A DNA stretch of 64,000 bases, taken from NCBI RefSeq assembly GCF_000003605.2, contig NW_003153745.1:130759-194758 (forward strand). Reading direction: 5' to 3'. This document shows positions 20,601 to 34,559 of the stretch, one piece after another. How positions within the stretch are numbered: the stretch's first letter is position 1; the number at the start of each line of letters is the position of its first letter. Source of the DNA: Saccoglossus kowalevskii. Its lineage: Eukaryota; Hemichordata; Enteropneusta; Harrimaniidae. The translations under genes were made by a program, and so were the position numbers. Under the pieces are notes generated by a model. That model was given only the letters and a program-made list of their open reading frames with translations, was not told the origin of the DNA and did not search any database.

Positions 20601-21119
20601 TGGATCTCATCTATAGTGACTTAGGGTTAAATTATGTGTATGCCCGAAAGACAGAAAAACATACTCATTGTCACTGTTTTCTTTATTTTTCTGAGCAGAA
20701 AAATAGAGCAACCTTGGAGCCAAGGGAATGGATACAGTTGTATCACCAGGCATGAAACAAGCATGGTATTAAGCTGCGGATTTCGGATTCCCTGGCCCTG
20801 TACGTAGCACATTGTATCAACTGGAAAGTGTTGGTTTCGGTGGTCTTTTCTTCAGTTATAATTCAACACACAATCTCGTGCGTATTAGTCATACAATTGT
20901 ACAAGCATTCCACTAAAAACAAATTAATTTTATGTGAAGTAATTCCGTATGCATGGTCGTCCTTTATTATCAGCAATTAATTACTTATATAAAACAGGCA
21001 TTTTTTTTTTTATTTCCAATTACAGGACGTGCCAATTCATAACAAAAGTCCTGCGTCTCCATGCAGGAACTTCGTAATCGCAGCACACCCCTACGTTCCG
21101 AACAAAAGAACATCAATAG
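17631..21119. other. Intergenic region upstream of the homeobox gene, no gene seen
   Basis: No coding exon recognised. It contains a nested hairpin at 18952-18994 and short TA runs near 19640-19652. Confidence 0.55.
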
Positions 21120-21127
21120 TATAAAAA
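21120..21127 (+). promoter_or_regulatory. Candidate TATA box upstream of the homeobox gene
   Basis: TATAAAAA about 1.1 kb upstream of the proposed ATG, followed by more GC-rich sequence where transcription could start near 21150. It rests on motif and position only. Another TATAAAA near 20986 is a rival, and the gene may be TATA-less. Confidence 0.25.
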
Positions 21128-22231
21128 CACCGCCGCACTAAGTTGTCGTTTAGCAAATTGTGGGCGTGGTCGAACCATTTAGGTAAATTCGATCGTGGCA
21201 CCAGTAGCAAATGAGTGTTACTGAATGGGTTCTCAACGCGGCGATATGTAAATGGGGCTTAGAAGCTTTTCCCCAAATCAATTCCTAGTACCAATCGAAC
21301 AGCCATCCCACCATGCCGACAATGAACGCCACAAATACCAGCCGGAAGACAACACGACATGCGCACATCGTTTTAAAGAGAAAGTACTGTCGGTTGTATG
21401 ATTATTTATTTTAAGAGAATGAAGCTTTGTTTTATTTGTACTCATTCAAGGGGAAAGTTTTCTTTCTTTGTTTTCAATTTACCACACGTTAGTTACAGCC
21501 CATTCTGAGTGGGAAACACCACCTCCATATCATCTCGCCCAGTGTTGGATCTGCTGCTTTATCCACTGCGTGTCACCCATACCGAGGTTCAGGTAGCACC
21601 GAGCTGAAAGTCGGCTCAGCATATTGATGTTTCTCTGCTGGGGGTCCATATCATTACTACATCCGCAGAATAACCATAATCCGAGTACTACTGGGTGAGA
21701 CACTTTACCGGGTTTGATCGGGAAAGACGGAAACCTTAGAGAGATCCACGTTTGCGTTTCGTGCCGTGATGAATCACCGGGTTGTCGGAATTCAGTGCCA
21801 ACATTTAACGCAGGCCGTTACTGGTGACGCCACCCAATTTCGTCCCAACAGACCTTTCCTTGATTAATCTCTGATTACCGGCCTTTCAACGTATTTACAG
21901 ACAGGGTACGTACGTGAGGTGTGGTCTACTGCAGCATCGATCGTGTCCGACAAGTTCTGCGTTATGACAGCCGGATGGAAACCATAAAGAATCTCCGCTT
22001 AAAAAGGTGAAGCATATCTCTTTCACCTGCGTTCCGCGAGCGGGAACAGTAGAGGCAATATCGAGTTTTTTTTTCGTTTTTTTTTTTGTTAAATCTGGAC
22101 TGGCTCAGAACAACGTCGGTGTCAACAAGTTGTCTCATTTAGTAGCCATCTATCATTCGCCTTCAACCAACTGGAGACCTGTCAACTACAAATTACATCG
22201 ACGACCAGTACACGGGAACACAGTCGGCTAC

Positions 22232-22877
22232 ATGGCATATCTAAGTCCAACCTTCTCTGGTGACTTGGCGTATTTCGAAAGTCATCACACCCGCTCTGCT
22301 ATCATCCCTTCCGCATTCTGCGCTTCTCCCGCCCTGCCTCCGTTTTACTCTCCGAGTTTTGCCTCGAACTTTATTAACTTTGCCTCGGCGTTCCATGGAC
22401 CTCGCTATTCGGGCATAAGTCTGAGCATGGAGCGAGACCACCTACCACAATCACCGCCACATAACAGTCGAGACAAAAACAGAAAGTCCACTGCTGCAAC
22501 AACCACGTCGACATCGGCAACAACATCAACAGCATCGTCGTCATCATCATCACCATCAACAGCAACAGCAGCAGCGGCATCGTCGTCCAACAGACCGAGT
22601 TCTTCGTCGGGCTCTACCGCAACCACGGGAGCATCGACATCGTCTCAGAGCTGCAGTAACAGTTTTTCTATTGATAGTATACTCGGCAGAAACAGCAGCA
22701 GTAGGGATCGTGATAGCGATAAAAGCGGCGAATTTGTAGAACAACAGAACGATAAATCGGACACAAGCGAGGAAGCTTCGAGCAGCAAATTGGAAGATGA
22801 TGACGGGGATGGCTCCAATCCCATGGCTCGCTTCTCGTGGCTGCAATGCACACGTTATAAGCCACCACGTTTGCCCA
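22232..22877 (+). CDS. msxlx: Homeobox gene exon 1: N-terminus, EH1 motif, hexapeptide-like motif
   Basis: Donor GTAAGT at 22878, ending on the first base of an Arg codon. The ATG at 22232 (MAYLSPTFSGDLAYF) is the first in-frame ATG. The frame is open upstream to 22007 but has no earlier ATG, so this start is preferred; the one at 22427 is second choice. The Ser/Thr/Ala run is encoded by CAA/TCA/TCG/GCA-type triplets that expand easily and leave several antisense frames open, which are shadows. Confidence 0.85.
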
Positions 22878-25800
22878 GTAAGTGAGACGTTATGAGTGCG
22901 TGTTTACTTTGTTTGAATGTATTGTATATATTGTACCTACTTCTATTTGTTTTATGTTGTGTATCAGTGGTAATAACATACTCTCGTTTGAAGTGGCATC
23001 ATGGTAAAAAAAGAATGCAACGAGAACCGCAGACGTCTAAATAGCAACGGTTTAGAAAGGTATCATTCGCTTCTGTTGATATTGTCGGTTTTTTGTTTCT
23101 TAAGTACCCCTCTTGAGTTTAACATTTAGCTAGGATCAAAACTTGTTACATCTGACTTTGTTAACGGTAGCTCAGTTGTGAACGTATATTTGGACGATGA
23201 TATTAACAACGGTAAATGGTATATTTTCTGGGACACAAAAAAATTACCACAAAGTTATATTCGCCCGTGACTTAGTCAATATACATATAGTTTACGTACT
23301 CCCACTGGGCTCGTCCACGTTCATGTTCCTAAAAGTAACGGTGCTCGGCGATATTTTTTTTATCGGACAAAAGCAATGGCTGCAACCATAGTTGGAGAAA
23401 AAAAAATTCAACCTGCCAGCAGCTTTTTTTTTCTTCTATGCCGGGGAAACAACTTTTACAGTTTTTTTTCCAGGGGTCCAGCCTGTATATAAATAATGTC
23501 ATATTTTCGGCAACACTGTAAACGGAACACTGGGGTCTCCCGTGGCCTGGTATTGCGGGAATTTGGTGACGATAGGTGTGTTCCACCTTCCTCGGATATT
23601 GTATGATTCGTTGTCCCAGTGTTCTTCTCTCCCTAAGTAATTACATCATTTTTCGTAATTTTAGACTTTTAAAATGAATAGTATAAAGTGGGATTTTGAG
23701 AAAAAAAAATCAATAACAGTATATGGTAAACATTTTTTTTTCAGCCGTCTGTACATACCAAAACAAAATTAGAAAATATTCTCTAATAAAAAAATATTTC
23801 ATGTTTCGAGACGAAAGAAAAATGCTGTACGGTGGAAACTTGCTGCCATAATTGAACTTTCCAATGTTAACAGTCATGGTAGAACACTTTCGTGAAATCG
23901 GATTAAATAAGTTAAAGTTTTTTTCTAAATCTAAAAAAAATAATCTGACAGGTTTTCGGTTGATATAGTGGTATTCAAATGACTTCCAACCTAACTGATC
24001 TGAGCCGAAATGAGTTTGTGTTATCACAAATATCCTCAAACTTATATATGCTAAGAATGAATAGCGTGATCGTCAATCCTTTTACCACATACACACAAAC
24101 ACATTATATTTATTTGTTATCCGCTAAACTGTGATTAAAAAGTTTCGGAGATTTTGATATTTAAGCTCTTTCCCGGTAACTGGTAAAAATGTAACTTCCA
24201 TAACGTCATTAAATTCTGTAAAACTATTTATTCATGGAATAATTTATAGTTAAATTACGTTGCGTAAATTCATACATTGATCGAGTCATTGCTATGACAT
24301 TCTAATGTTTAACAACATGAATACTCGAAGTTATTTTCAATATAAGCTAAAACAACGTCACCCAAACATGCCGAGTGAATGTGCCCCGATGAGATAAACA
24401 TGATTATCACCGTTCCCCGAGACGATTAGTCAAAAAGACCAACAACGTGATGAATGTATTCCCTATAAATCAAGCCACCGCCTTCTCGAAATCTTGGTAG
24501 CCCGGGCTTGGTAGACATCTGACTATTTCTCTCTCTCTCTTTACATCACACTTTCAACAGGAGTTAAGAAGAAGGACGGTACGAAGAAACGGAAACTAGG
24601 ACGCAATCCCCGTGTACCATTTTCAGCTGGGCAAGTTGCCATGTTGGAACAGAAATTCCGAAGAACGCACTACCTAAGTAGTATTGATGTGTCCGAGCTG
24701 TCGGCGGCCCTCAGCCTCAGTGAGAATCGGGTAAGTGTTTTAACGAGTTATATTCCTTTGAAACAGTGTCGAACTTGTGTGTGTGTCACGGAATAAACAT
24801 GAGTATCCGGCGACTGCACGAAAATCAACATTCCCAGTTAGGTCTGTGTGCAGTACCTTGCTGGAGCCGTTATTTCTTTACAGGTATATATATATATAGA
24901 AAGAGAAACGCACTACAATTGACCAATTAACTTATTTGACCAAAAAACTCGATATTGATAAATCGGAACATCCCCGGAATTTACAAACATGGCGTATATT
25001 GTGTGTGATTGGATAGAATAATACGAAAGAACAGTTATAATTCTTAGTTAGTACTTTAATAGAATTTTGACACTTTTAATGGATTTATCAAATTGGTTTA
25101 TATCAAACAAATAGAATAATATTAAACACATTATTCAATAAATACTTGATTATATTAAAACAACTTGAAACTTTAAAAAGTTTCTCAAATGCGGCATTCA
25201 ACTTGGGCATTTGAAGCGTTCTTGCAGCTGCACAGCTGATTTTGTGTTGATCGCACTTAAAGTTTGTAGTAAGTGCATACATCTAAACTATTAGTGGTAA
25301 CGAAACCAAGTACCCGGGGATGTCCTGTCGAATTATTATCCCGCTGTCTTATCGAGTAAAATGCCGCTCATATTTATATATGTGGTTATGGCGATATATA
25401 ATGGGGGTAATTATCTGATTGTAACGGGAAGGTCTACGTCCCTTTTTTACGATATGTGTGTATCGATCGGGTTCCAGTCTTGTTACTTTCTGAAAACGTG
25501 TCACTAAATTTGATAAGAGTATATTTCAAAAAAAAAAGTTTTCGAATGACGTTCCCGGGAATGTGAACCACAGTGTCGTTTTTTGTTTTGTTTTTTTGTT
25601 TTGTTTTTTGTTTATTTGTAATCGTGATCTAACAATAAATAGGTAGTGAAATTTACAGTGAACTTATAAATCTATGAGGAAAGATATAAACAACACGTTA
25701 ACGCAGGGGACTTTGATTTGATATTACTTAGACTATACTACTAACAATGTAATACAGAAAGACTCGCGTAACTATATACACCATGCTAGCTGTGATAAGC

Positions 25801-27113
25801 TCTCACCGATGTTGGCGGATATATTTATGCTACTGACTGCTGCTGGTGGTGGTAAAGCGAATTTTGCGCATAGGGTGAACAGTGGTTTGTCTCGTATTTA
25901 AAGTGGCGCGTGCTTTTTATTTCTATTTATTTGTTGTCGCATTTTCTTTCTTTTTGACTAAAACGGCCGAACAAAACAGAATAACGAAACATTAAAGTTG
26001 ACGCCCTGCAACCTGTTGATTCGGAGTTGTTAGTTAATCAACGAATTTGACTCTTTCTCGAGTCGGCGAGGGAACATTTGATGATTGTGTTGAAAACAAG
26101 GATAGTTGATTCACAAATAACTGTAATAAATACAAATTAACCCACTTAATGAAGAACATAAATTTATTAAACATTTCGTATTGTCGTGATTCCATTGTTT
26201 TTACTCGTGTTAAAAAAAATCGTGGGGAAAAAATTTCTATTGTTTCTCAGTAATCCAAAGTTATTAAATTCAAATTTATTTTTCTAAATATATAATTGCA
26301 CAATAAACGACTGTTATCGGGATTGTTATTCTCACTGTGGTTATTAGCATCGCCCCCATGGCGTTGAGGTTAAATACAAACTACCGATGCCGTCCGCAAC
26401 AAAACACAGAAACCTCTGCAGAAGTCCAATAAATAAAGGCGTTTTTTTGTTTTTTTCAGACGGTTTTGTTCCCACGTATTTCGCGCAGTGGATTCAATTA
26501 ATCTACCGCACACATACAATATCAATTTTTATTTTGTCCCCTGTGTGAGTGATGTTTCTCGAAGGAGTCATGGGGAGTAACAAATAAGCGCTTTGCCGTG
26601 GTTTTACTCGAGCGGCGTCGGCGTGTGCGACGCACGTGAGAGCGATTATCTTATGTGAAATGGTCTTCGAATGTTCGTTTTCGATAACACGAAATACGTT
26701 TCGAAATAAGCTACCTTTCTAAATTAAAAGTGTTCCTTCCATCGAAGGTTTAATCATTTGTTTTTAAAATAACAAAAAGTTTTCTCATGTAGTGGGAATG
26801 TAAATACGCGCAACAGGTGTCATGATTCTTCGTCGCGTTTATCCGTTACTTACGTTTTAAAAACAAATGTAATTCAATATACATATCATTGTATCTAACC
26901 GTATGTTCTCTTATCTTTCTCCTTCAGGTAAAAATTTGGTTTCAGAACCGCCGAGCACGAGAACGACGAGATCGGGAGAATATGGAGAAGTCTGGCACGC
27001 GAGCGATACCTTGGACAGGCGGCCAGGGTGCCAGTGCAAATCCTGTCCCACCGTTTTCCCAAGCCGTCCAGGAAGGGACTTCAGCGTTCACGCCTGTGTC
27101 GTACAACTACTGA
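22232..27113 (+). CDS. msxlx: Msx-like homeobox transcription factor (Msxlx type), 3 exons
   Basis: Sequence-specific nuclear transcription factor. Exons 22232-22877, 24561-24730 and 26928-27113 join in phase to about 333 residues. In order: an N-terminal region rich in aromatic and Ser residues; long Ser/Thr/Ala low complexity (22490-22640); an EH1-type repressor motif FSIDSILG (22664-22687), which in related NK/Msx factors recruits Groucho; an acidic stretch; a Trp-containing pre-homeodomain motif FSWLQCTRYKPPRLPR across the first junction; and the homeodomain (NPRVPFSAGQ... VKIWFQNRRARERRDR) with F8, L16, F20, W48, Q50, N51 and R53 in place. P7, F8 and YLSS resemble Msx, but RRARERRDR and the pre-homeodomain motif fit Msx-like (Msxlx) better. 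Family is secure; the exact name rests on my recollection of that class. Confidence 0.88.
22878..24560 (+). other. Homeobox gene intron 1 (1.7 kb)
   Basis: AT-rich intron with a CT-rich tract before its acceptor. No coding exon or recognised repeat on either strand. A GTAGCTCAGTTG stretch at about 23167 resembles a tRNA A box but has no matching B box. Confidence 0.65.
24561..24730 (+). CDS. msxlx: Homeobox gene exon 2: homeodomain helices 1 and 2
   Basis: Acceptor AG at 24559-24560, donor GTAAGT at 24731. It encodes VKKKDGTKKRKLGRNPRVPF, SAGQVAMLEQKFRRTHYLSS and IDVSELSAALSLSENR. It stops after homeodomain residue 44, the classic 44/45 intron position shared by many homeobox genes. Confidence 0.95.
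24731..26927 (+). other. Homeobox gene intron 2 (2.2 kb)
   Basis: AT-rich intron splitting the homeodomain. T/G-rich low complexity near 25577-25616. No exon seen on either strand. Confidence 0.65.
26928..27113 (+). CDS. msxlx: Homeobox gene exon 3: recognition helix and C-terminus
   Basis: Acceptor CAG ends at 26927. It reads VKIWFQNRRARERRDRENME, then a short tail rich in Gly, Pro and Ser ending SAFTPVSYNY and a TGA at 27111-27113. VKIWFQNRR is the third helix that contacts DNA; Gln50 predicts TAAT-type sites. Confidence 0.95.
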   Translation, partial: VKIWFQNRRARERRDRENMEKSGTRAIPWTGGQGASANPVPPFSQAVQEGTSAFTPVSYNY

Positions 27114-27606
27114 ATATAAAGAAAAAAACAATTTTTCATCGTGCTTGGATGTAGATTTAATTTAAGCGGGGGTTTCCATGGCGTGGGAACGGTTAGAACC
27201 CGGCGTGATTTAAATATGAGCGTACGGCCGGTGTAGTATTCGTAGCAGAGGACAAATAGTGTCAAAAACAGCCGTGTTTAGTTCGCGCTGTACAACCCAA
27301 GTATACGACCCCGCCCGAAATCGACAGTTCTGTGGGAGTGAGCAGAATCTATATCAACAGCAGCCAGTCCATTGTATACAAAGACTCTTTCAACAAACCC
27401 ACTCTATCTATAGCTTTTGTCCGGTGACTCATGATTCGTTACTTGTGCATCTGGTAAAATTAGCCTTTATTAAGTCTCAATTAAAAAATGTCGAGCCCAG
27501 ACAATGCAGTTGTTTTGAAGACGATCAGCATAATTCGATGATGGCGATGAAGCCATATATGTTTTAAAGACGTTCCACATGTTGTGTTTGTTGATATTGA
27601 AATAAA
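27114..27606 (+). other. Homeobox gene 3' UTR with poly(A) signal
   Basis: Non-coding sequence after the stop with AATAAA at 27601-27606, giving a 3' UTR of about 500 bases. Confidence 0.6.
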
Positions 27607-29214
27607 CACAATTGTAAATTATATTAGATCGTGATGAAATCAATTTAAGGAAAATACGGATATATTATATATTTAACGTAATATCCATATGCGTGTGTTG
27701 AAATATTATAATTTTAGTGTGATTTTTACGTTTTTGTTCTTCAACCATAATTTCAAGTTTAAAAAAAAATATTATGAGGCGTCGGGAACACGTTCCAGTC
27801 TGTGTGTTTACTTTTATTTGTTTCTGCTCAGACTCAGCTGGTTGTTTGCAATAATAAAAGTTGTAGCAAAGAATAAAAACATTACAGCCTTATGTTCTTA
27901 GTTATTATTTTATTTTATTTTAGTTATTAGTTTACCTTTTCTAATTTAGAGATGCATATTACCACAGAAGTAACTGTAATATACACTTGTCTGCGAACCA
28001 TTGCATATTGATAGCTAGACATGTAATATTTTTTGTATAAGCTTACATCCTTTTTCAATTAGCGTTTTTCCCCCTGTTTTTCAATCACTGCATTACTCTG
28101 TAATACCATCATCATCGCAGAGTTCTTTCATTATAGAATTTTTCTTACAGTTTAAATTAAACTTCTACTAAATTGAAATCTCTCACTAACAACAAAGCTA
28201 CCATTCAAAGCCCACTCGTCCTTCAGCTACTTATCACAATAAAAGCGAAATTGTGACTTTTTTTTTTGTCAGTACACATTTTTCTTTTTTTCTTTTGTGG
28301 GTTTTCTGCTTAAAGAAGTACCTCACTTGATTGTATATACTCACTCATCTCTTCGGTGTTCAACCCGACCGCCTCATCAACAAATACCGCGATTTCATTC
28401 AGTTATTTGTGTTCTTTCTAGTATTCTGATTGATTGCAAGAAATATATACTGACTTTTTAATCAGAAATTGCCTCGAGAGTTTGATCTTCAGTGTACTGA
28501 GTATGTGCGAGTACATTGCGTGTACTATGTATAAATGATAGCTGAACAGGAAAATATTGTCTCCTTCTTACCTCGACGCGTAGCTTCAGATACAGTAGAC
28601 GAAAGGTTTCAAAAGACAACAATAATACACATATTAAACGAGACCGATAATTGCAAAAAAGACGTCGAGTTTTGTTATTAAAACACGCGTGTGTAAGAAA
28701 TACGGAGAGGAGAGCCCTGGGAGCAATTGGTTAGTGTCCCCAGCCAATTTTGAAAATGGATTTTGATATTGAAATCAGCTCAATGGAAAATGATTACCGA
28801 TCACGTCGAGGGAGAGTCCATCACACCGCTCCGGATTAGAACTGTGTACTGTAGCACGGATGTTGATCGTCAAATATGGGGACTTGGGCGCATAAATATC
28901 GATGTGATTGTTCGCGCTTTGAGTTACAAAAACGCAGTGCTGGTGATTAATCTATGGGTGTTGATGGCGTTTCGATAATACGGATGTATCACGTCTCCGC
29001 CGGAGGTGTAGCTTCAAACCCCCAAATTTACCAATATATGCTTGTTCATTAAAAGCAGTAAATCTAGTGCTAGATGTAGGTAAACAGTTTTGAAACGGAA
29101 ACGCGCTCCCTACCTGGATTGGAATGGTGTGTTTAATGCGTTGTTTTTTTTCATAAAACTATATTATATTCTGTCAAAGTGTTTTCTTCTTCACATTTCG
29201 GACACTTGAGTTAG
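27607..29214. other. Intergenic region, no gene seen
   Basis: AT-rich. No recognisable exon, RNA gene or repeat family. Confidence 0.55.
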
Positions 29215-29389
<175 letters not shown>

Positions 29390-29519
29390 NNNNNNNNNNN
29401 NNNNNNNNNNNNNNNNNNNNNNNNNNNNNNNNNNNNNNNGTTGAAATGTGTTAAAAATGCGATATAACAATTATTGATACAGGACATACTATACACTATT
29501 ATAGTGGTGATATTATATA

Positions 29520-29690
29520 TTATGATTTTTTATTTTGAGATTTTTGAAACTGACTCAACCACCATTATGTCACACGCTCTGTTTATTTGAGATGTTACTT
29601 ACTGACAGACTGAATGACTGGCTGACTGACGCCGTTAAGAACTCGAGCTAATTACGTGACACCAGAGGGGAGTTCCCACGCGTGTCTGAA
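29520..29690 (-). repeat. Interspersed repeat copy (family shared with 33970-34110)
   Basis: The reverse complement aligns well with 33970-34110. A shared block of 29 bases (ATCTCAAATAAACAGAGCG then TGTGACAT), flanking GTCAGTCAGCCAG/CAGTAAGTA tracts and the edge CTCTGGTG(T)NACG all match. On its own strand it precedes a TTTA array. No open reading frame; family not recognised. Confidence 0.75.
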
Positions 29691-32600
29691 GGGCCGGCCC
29701 GCCACACTCAGATCCGATACTTTGTATCAAAAGCCATTCAAATATAACATAACTTCAAGTATATAAATATTGAAATTCATAATCATAACGCGAATCAGTT
29801 ATGGTGACGTAGGTATTGTATGTTTTCATACAAAAAACGGTTAATCTTCAGTTCAAATGTATTCAATACAGTTCAATTGTCGTTGATTTACAGCCTAGAG
29901 GCGAGAACGGGTCAACGAAAAAGGGACAATCTGTGTATGGATGAGAGGCACGCTGGAGTTAACTTCTTACACAGGTGATAGGGTTTCATTAATACCATGC
30001 ATGTACCTCGATATATTTTATTTGCAATGAAGAGACTATCACGGTACAAATCTGGGATTGGCCGCTACAGTCAGCAAAGTTTATACGCGGGGAGATGAAC
30101 TTTTCAGGGGAGGTACGGCTACAGTACGGCCTAGACGTAAAATCTCATCGTTTTCCCACGGGAATTATATACGTGATATTGTCGCGTTTTATTCAATAAG
30201 AAATGTTCTCTGAATGTGCAGAGTGCAAATGCTCAATGCTCCACCGGTGAATATACTAATTTCTTTTGTTGTTCGTTTTTTTTTTTTTCATTATTATTAA
30301 CGTCACACTAATTTTTCATTGAAATAAAATTAACTTCATCAAGCTTAGTCTGTTTTACGAGTTCAGTGAAAGAGCCTATTATACATATAGCTAGGAATGA
30401 GATAAAGTTGGAGGGGAGAGGAGACAGATGTAAAGAATTAAGTACGAGCATCACTATTCCAGAGTAACGGTCTGGGACTTAGGGGGGAACTATGACACTG
30501 ATAATAGTGGTGGTCAATTCAACCGTCGCTATCTCAAATGAAAACATTGAGATTTAATTGAGGAAATGGGTACTTTTAATACTAACATTATAGTTAGAAA
30601 TTGGACAATACAATACTAACATTATAGTTAGAAATTGTTGTCCTATTGCACTACAGGCGTTAAGTACCGCTGTATGTTCTGTATGTAAATATATACAACC
30701 AACTGGAATCTAGAAGGTACCAATGAAAGCGTGTTTACATGCAACATATATATATAGGATATATATCATCGCTTTTGGGTGGCATAGTTCTAACAGGCCG
30801 TAGACAGCTTTCCGTCATTACCAGCAGACAGCGCCTGTGACTTCTAGGCTGATACCCTAATTACACGCCCTGGAGAAAATTACAAGCCCGGCGGACTTTA
30901 GTTATTTCTTCTGTGTGCGGCAGACAAGTTTAGTTCAAATTAGTAAAAAGGGGGCTGCTTCTGTTTGCCTAATTATCTTAAGACAGGAGGGCTCAATGCG
31001 GCACATAAATACGCCAATAAGTCGGTTTTCAAGAGCAACAATAAGGCCATTAGAAAATCGGTAAAAGGGGGGTGGTGAGATTAACGGCCCCAGAAAAAAA
31101 AAATTCAGCCCATGCTGTTCCTTCTGCATCAACGATTTCGAAAAGCGCTGTGCATTATTTGTTCTATAGCTTTAAACTGGAGTTGTTTTCTCTCTCCCAA
31201 AAGTAAATAGCTAGTCATTGTATCAGTTGCAATCCAAGACATCGGGTGACGTCACGATGTCGGCCAGTCGCTAAGCGACTGAGAAGAAAAGTGGGAGGGG
31301 CACAAACCATTTGTTTGAATGATTAGCAACAAAGCAGCGGCAACGATTAACTCGTTACATTTACACGATTACTGGGTCTTTTTTGACAGCGTAACAACCA
31401 CGGGGCTAAAATGCCGGTGCGAGTGTGTCTACAGAAAAAAAACTTCGAGCTCTAAACAGCTGGACATACAGACAGACATTTGAAGGCGGCAGCCGCGTTA
31501 GAGTCTGTGTGAGAGTGGATATACATATATGTAACTGACATTGTGCGTGTGACGTGTAGGCTGTCGTCGTTGATAATAATTATACTGTCCTTAACGGTGT
31601 GGTGTATTTGTACATGTGTCTCATCTGAGCACGATCATTTAGTTCCGAAAAATGGAAACTGATAAACTTTCCTACCACTCTGTGATTTAAAATCATAACA
31701 CTAATAAATTAATCTTCTTTAATATTTTCATACTATTTAATTCATATTAATGAAAAATACGTGATATCATGATCTATCAAAATAAAAAAATAAACTGATA
31801 ATTTATTGAACTAAAATTAAATTTTGAATAACAAAATATATGGGTTTTAGATATTTACGTACGCGCTGTGTTCAGCGATGGTCGTCTTCAACGCCAACCG
31901 TACCGATGACGCGCTAAGTGGATCATACATTTAAGTAGTCGTGTTTGATGAGTCATTTTGCTAGAAACAGCAGAGTGTGATTTAACGCACAATTCAGCAG
32001 AAAACGTAATAATGAAGTTTTGTAAACTACGCGGGATTTGCACTACACATACAGGTAGGATTCGAAGCGCACGCACAGTCGGCGGTTCATCATTTTATCG
32101 AAAGAATACAGCTATGTTTACTGTCCAATCAGCCTCACAGTTTTACGTTGAATTGTTTTCACGAAGACACATTTTCTAACAAAATTATTTTAAAATGCTT
32201 AGGTATATTCGAATATTTAATACACGGGTTATGTCTGTTAGACCGCCGTCATTCATTATGGCGCATTACATCGACGGATCACCATTGCCAAGAACTTAGA
32301 GAGAAAAAATAAATTAAACAGATTCCAAATACGCCAGCTTCTTGAAACTAGTTAAATTGCGCTCATCAAGACTAACTAATCCTAATTTGAAAATATCCGG
32401 ACTAGGGTCGCATCTTATAATTAATGACATAAAAGATATGTACTTAATTGTGACCTCGTGGTCAATAATTGCTTAACAAGAACACGTTAAATTGCTGATG
32501 GAGAATGGTACCCAATTTGTAGACCTGTTCTAATCACATTGATTTTTATCAACGGTTAATTTACATTGTGCGAATTAAAATAGCGTTATGTCAAATCTCT

Positions 32601-33969
32601 TTCCGCGTCCTTTCATAGCGGTACAATCATGTACTTATATCGAACGCAGAAATGTGTTTGCTTAAAGGATTAGTCTATCGTTTTTCGTATTTCTGAAATA
32701 TTGCCATTGATAACACGTCGAATGTCGAGTAGCTCCCATTTGCATATTTTTGAGCTACGTCTTTGCGTAGAGTCGCGTGTGATTGCTTAACACATTTTCG
32801 TGTTGGACGTCGTGAACTTGGACAATGCAATGACTTGTAAATTGTTGTATCTGTATTTAAATATACATGTATTATTCGATGTAATATTCGTGTTTATTGT
32901 TTATTTTCCCTTGCGCACGATTGGTTGTGTTCGAGACATTGTTTTGCAAATTAACCATCCATTGCCGGGGATGTGTTTTGTGCTTCATTTTTATTGGGGG
33001 GGGGTTACGTTCGTGTACGGTGCAGTCAGAATCATGATGCCGATGGCTTCGCCCGTAATCACGTTACCACAATATATTAAATGCACATATTTTTTTTAAC
33101 CACGTAATCGCCATGTAATATACCCATTGGCAAGCATATTTCAGCAATTACACTGATTGCTGTCTTCAATTTACTGTTGAAATTGACGGTAAAATATCAC
33201 CGTGTTGGTTTGTTTTTCTTCTTCAAATAGAATCAACATGCACACGATCGAATTGTGACACGCGACTTGCGAAAACTTGAATCCCTCGGTACCATATGAT
33301 TAGCTTGCTTGTTGTCTGCGCTTAGAATATCGGACACGACAATAGAACATTAACCGAAGACTTCTCTGTTAATATATGACAACAATTGTGAATTTTTTAT
33401 AATGTTAGAAAATAGTACATCGCCAGACATCATTGCGAGATTTAACACAAATTTCGGACTTCAATGAAAAATACTATCATCCTGCATCATCCGTGGCATA
33501 AATATGACGTGTTTAACTATATAATGTATGAAAAATAGTATTTTATATTAGAAACGGATTATACTGAAATCCTATATATTTGTGACCTACTTTGGTGAAT
33601 TAGCAGCTATCGAATTGTCTTTCATTAGGAAAAACAAAACAAATAACATTGCAAGATGTACAATACTGTTTTATTTTCTACGACCACGTGTTCTAATAAT
33701 AAATAACTAAAACTGATAGTCCTGCGGGACTTACCGGTAATATGCCAGGTGGTCGGCTCGAGCATGCGCACTGTGTCATGTACAGGATATCGATAACAAC
33801 ACGTGGGAATGACTATGTACCATAAACACGGGCATAGTGTACGGAATCACGCTATGCAGCGTAAGTTGCTTTAAAGTAGTTACTCATTTAAAAACCGCTG
33901 TCACGAAACATTTGAGATAAAAGGGCCTAGTTAAATTATATTTCATAAAAAATACATTGATATAGAAAA
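29691..33969. other. Intergenic region, no gene seen
   Basis: Contains an exact 26-bp direct repeat (30578-30603 and 30612-30637), a poly-G run near 32997-33004 and otherwise anonymous AT-rich DNA. No exon recognised. Confidence 0.5.
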
Positions 33970-34110
33970 CGTCTCTGGTGTTACGCAATTAGCTTAACGA
34001 TGTCAGAGTCAGTCAGTCAGCCAGTAAGTATCATCTCAAATAAACAGAGCGTGTGACATTGATAAGTATGTTTCGAATTCACACAAAAAATCACAATATT
34101 TAATACCCAA
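33970..34110 (+). repeat. Interspersed repeat copy (family shared with 29520-29690)
   Basis: Direct-strand copy of the repeat at 29520-29690, about 50 bases upstream of a TTTA array. The AGTCAGTCAGTCAGCCAGTAAG tract (broken here only by family differences) and the AACAGAGCGTGTGACAT block are shared. Similarity fades toward the array. Confidence 0.72.
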
Positions 34111-34161
34111 ATCGAATTCTGCCTAGTGCGCAATGTGTTCCAAGTAAGTAAGCAACGACAC

Positions 34162-34348
<187 letters not shown>

Positions 34349-34559
34349 TGATTTATGTGTTTATTATACAGCATAAATTGAAATTATATGAGCAAACTCC
34401 ATGATCACATCATGATGAACCCCGGGCCATTGGTGACAAATGCCACCCACTACTGTTCTCCTTAACCGCATTAAAACATACCACTATAATACAGTTAGAA
34501 GGCGTGTTCCCGTTTCAAGACAGTTTAATCACATCGCTCGTTTTGTCCAACAGTAGATC

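Noticed and set aside
22241-22868. Several antisense open frames across homeobox exon 1
   Set aside because: Shadows of the triplet-repeat low-complexity coding region on the plus strand.
23160-23225. tRNA-like A box (GTAGCTCAGTTG) in homeobox intron 1
   Set aside because: No B box or cloverleaf partner downstream at the right distance; a chance match.
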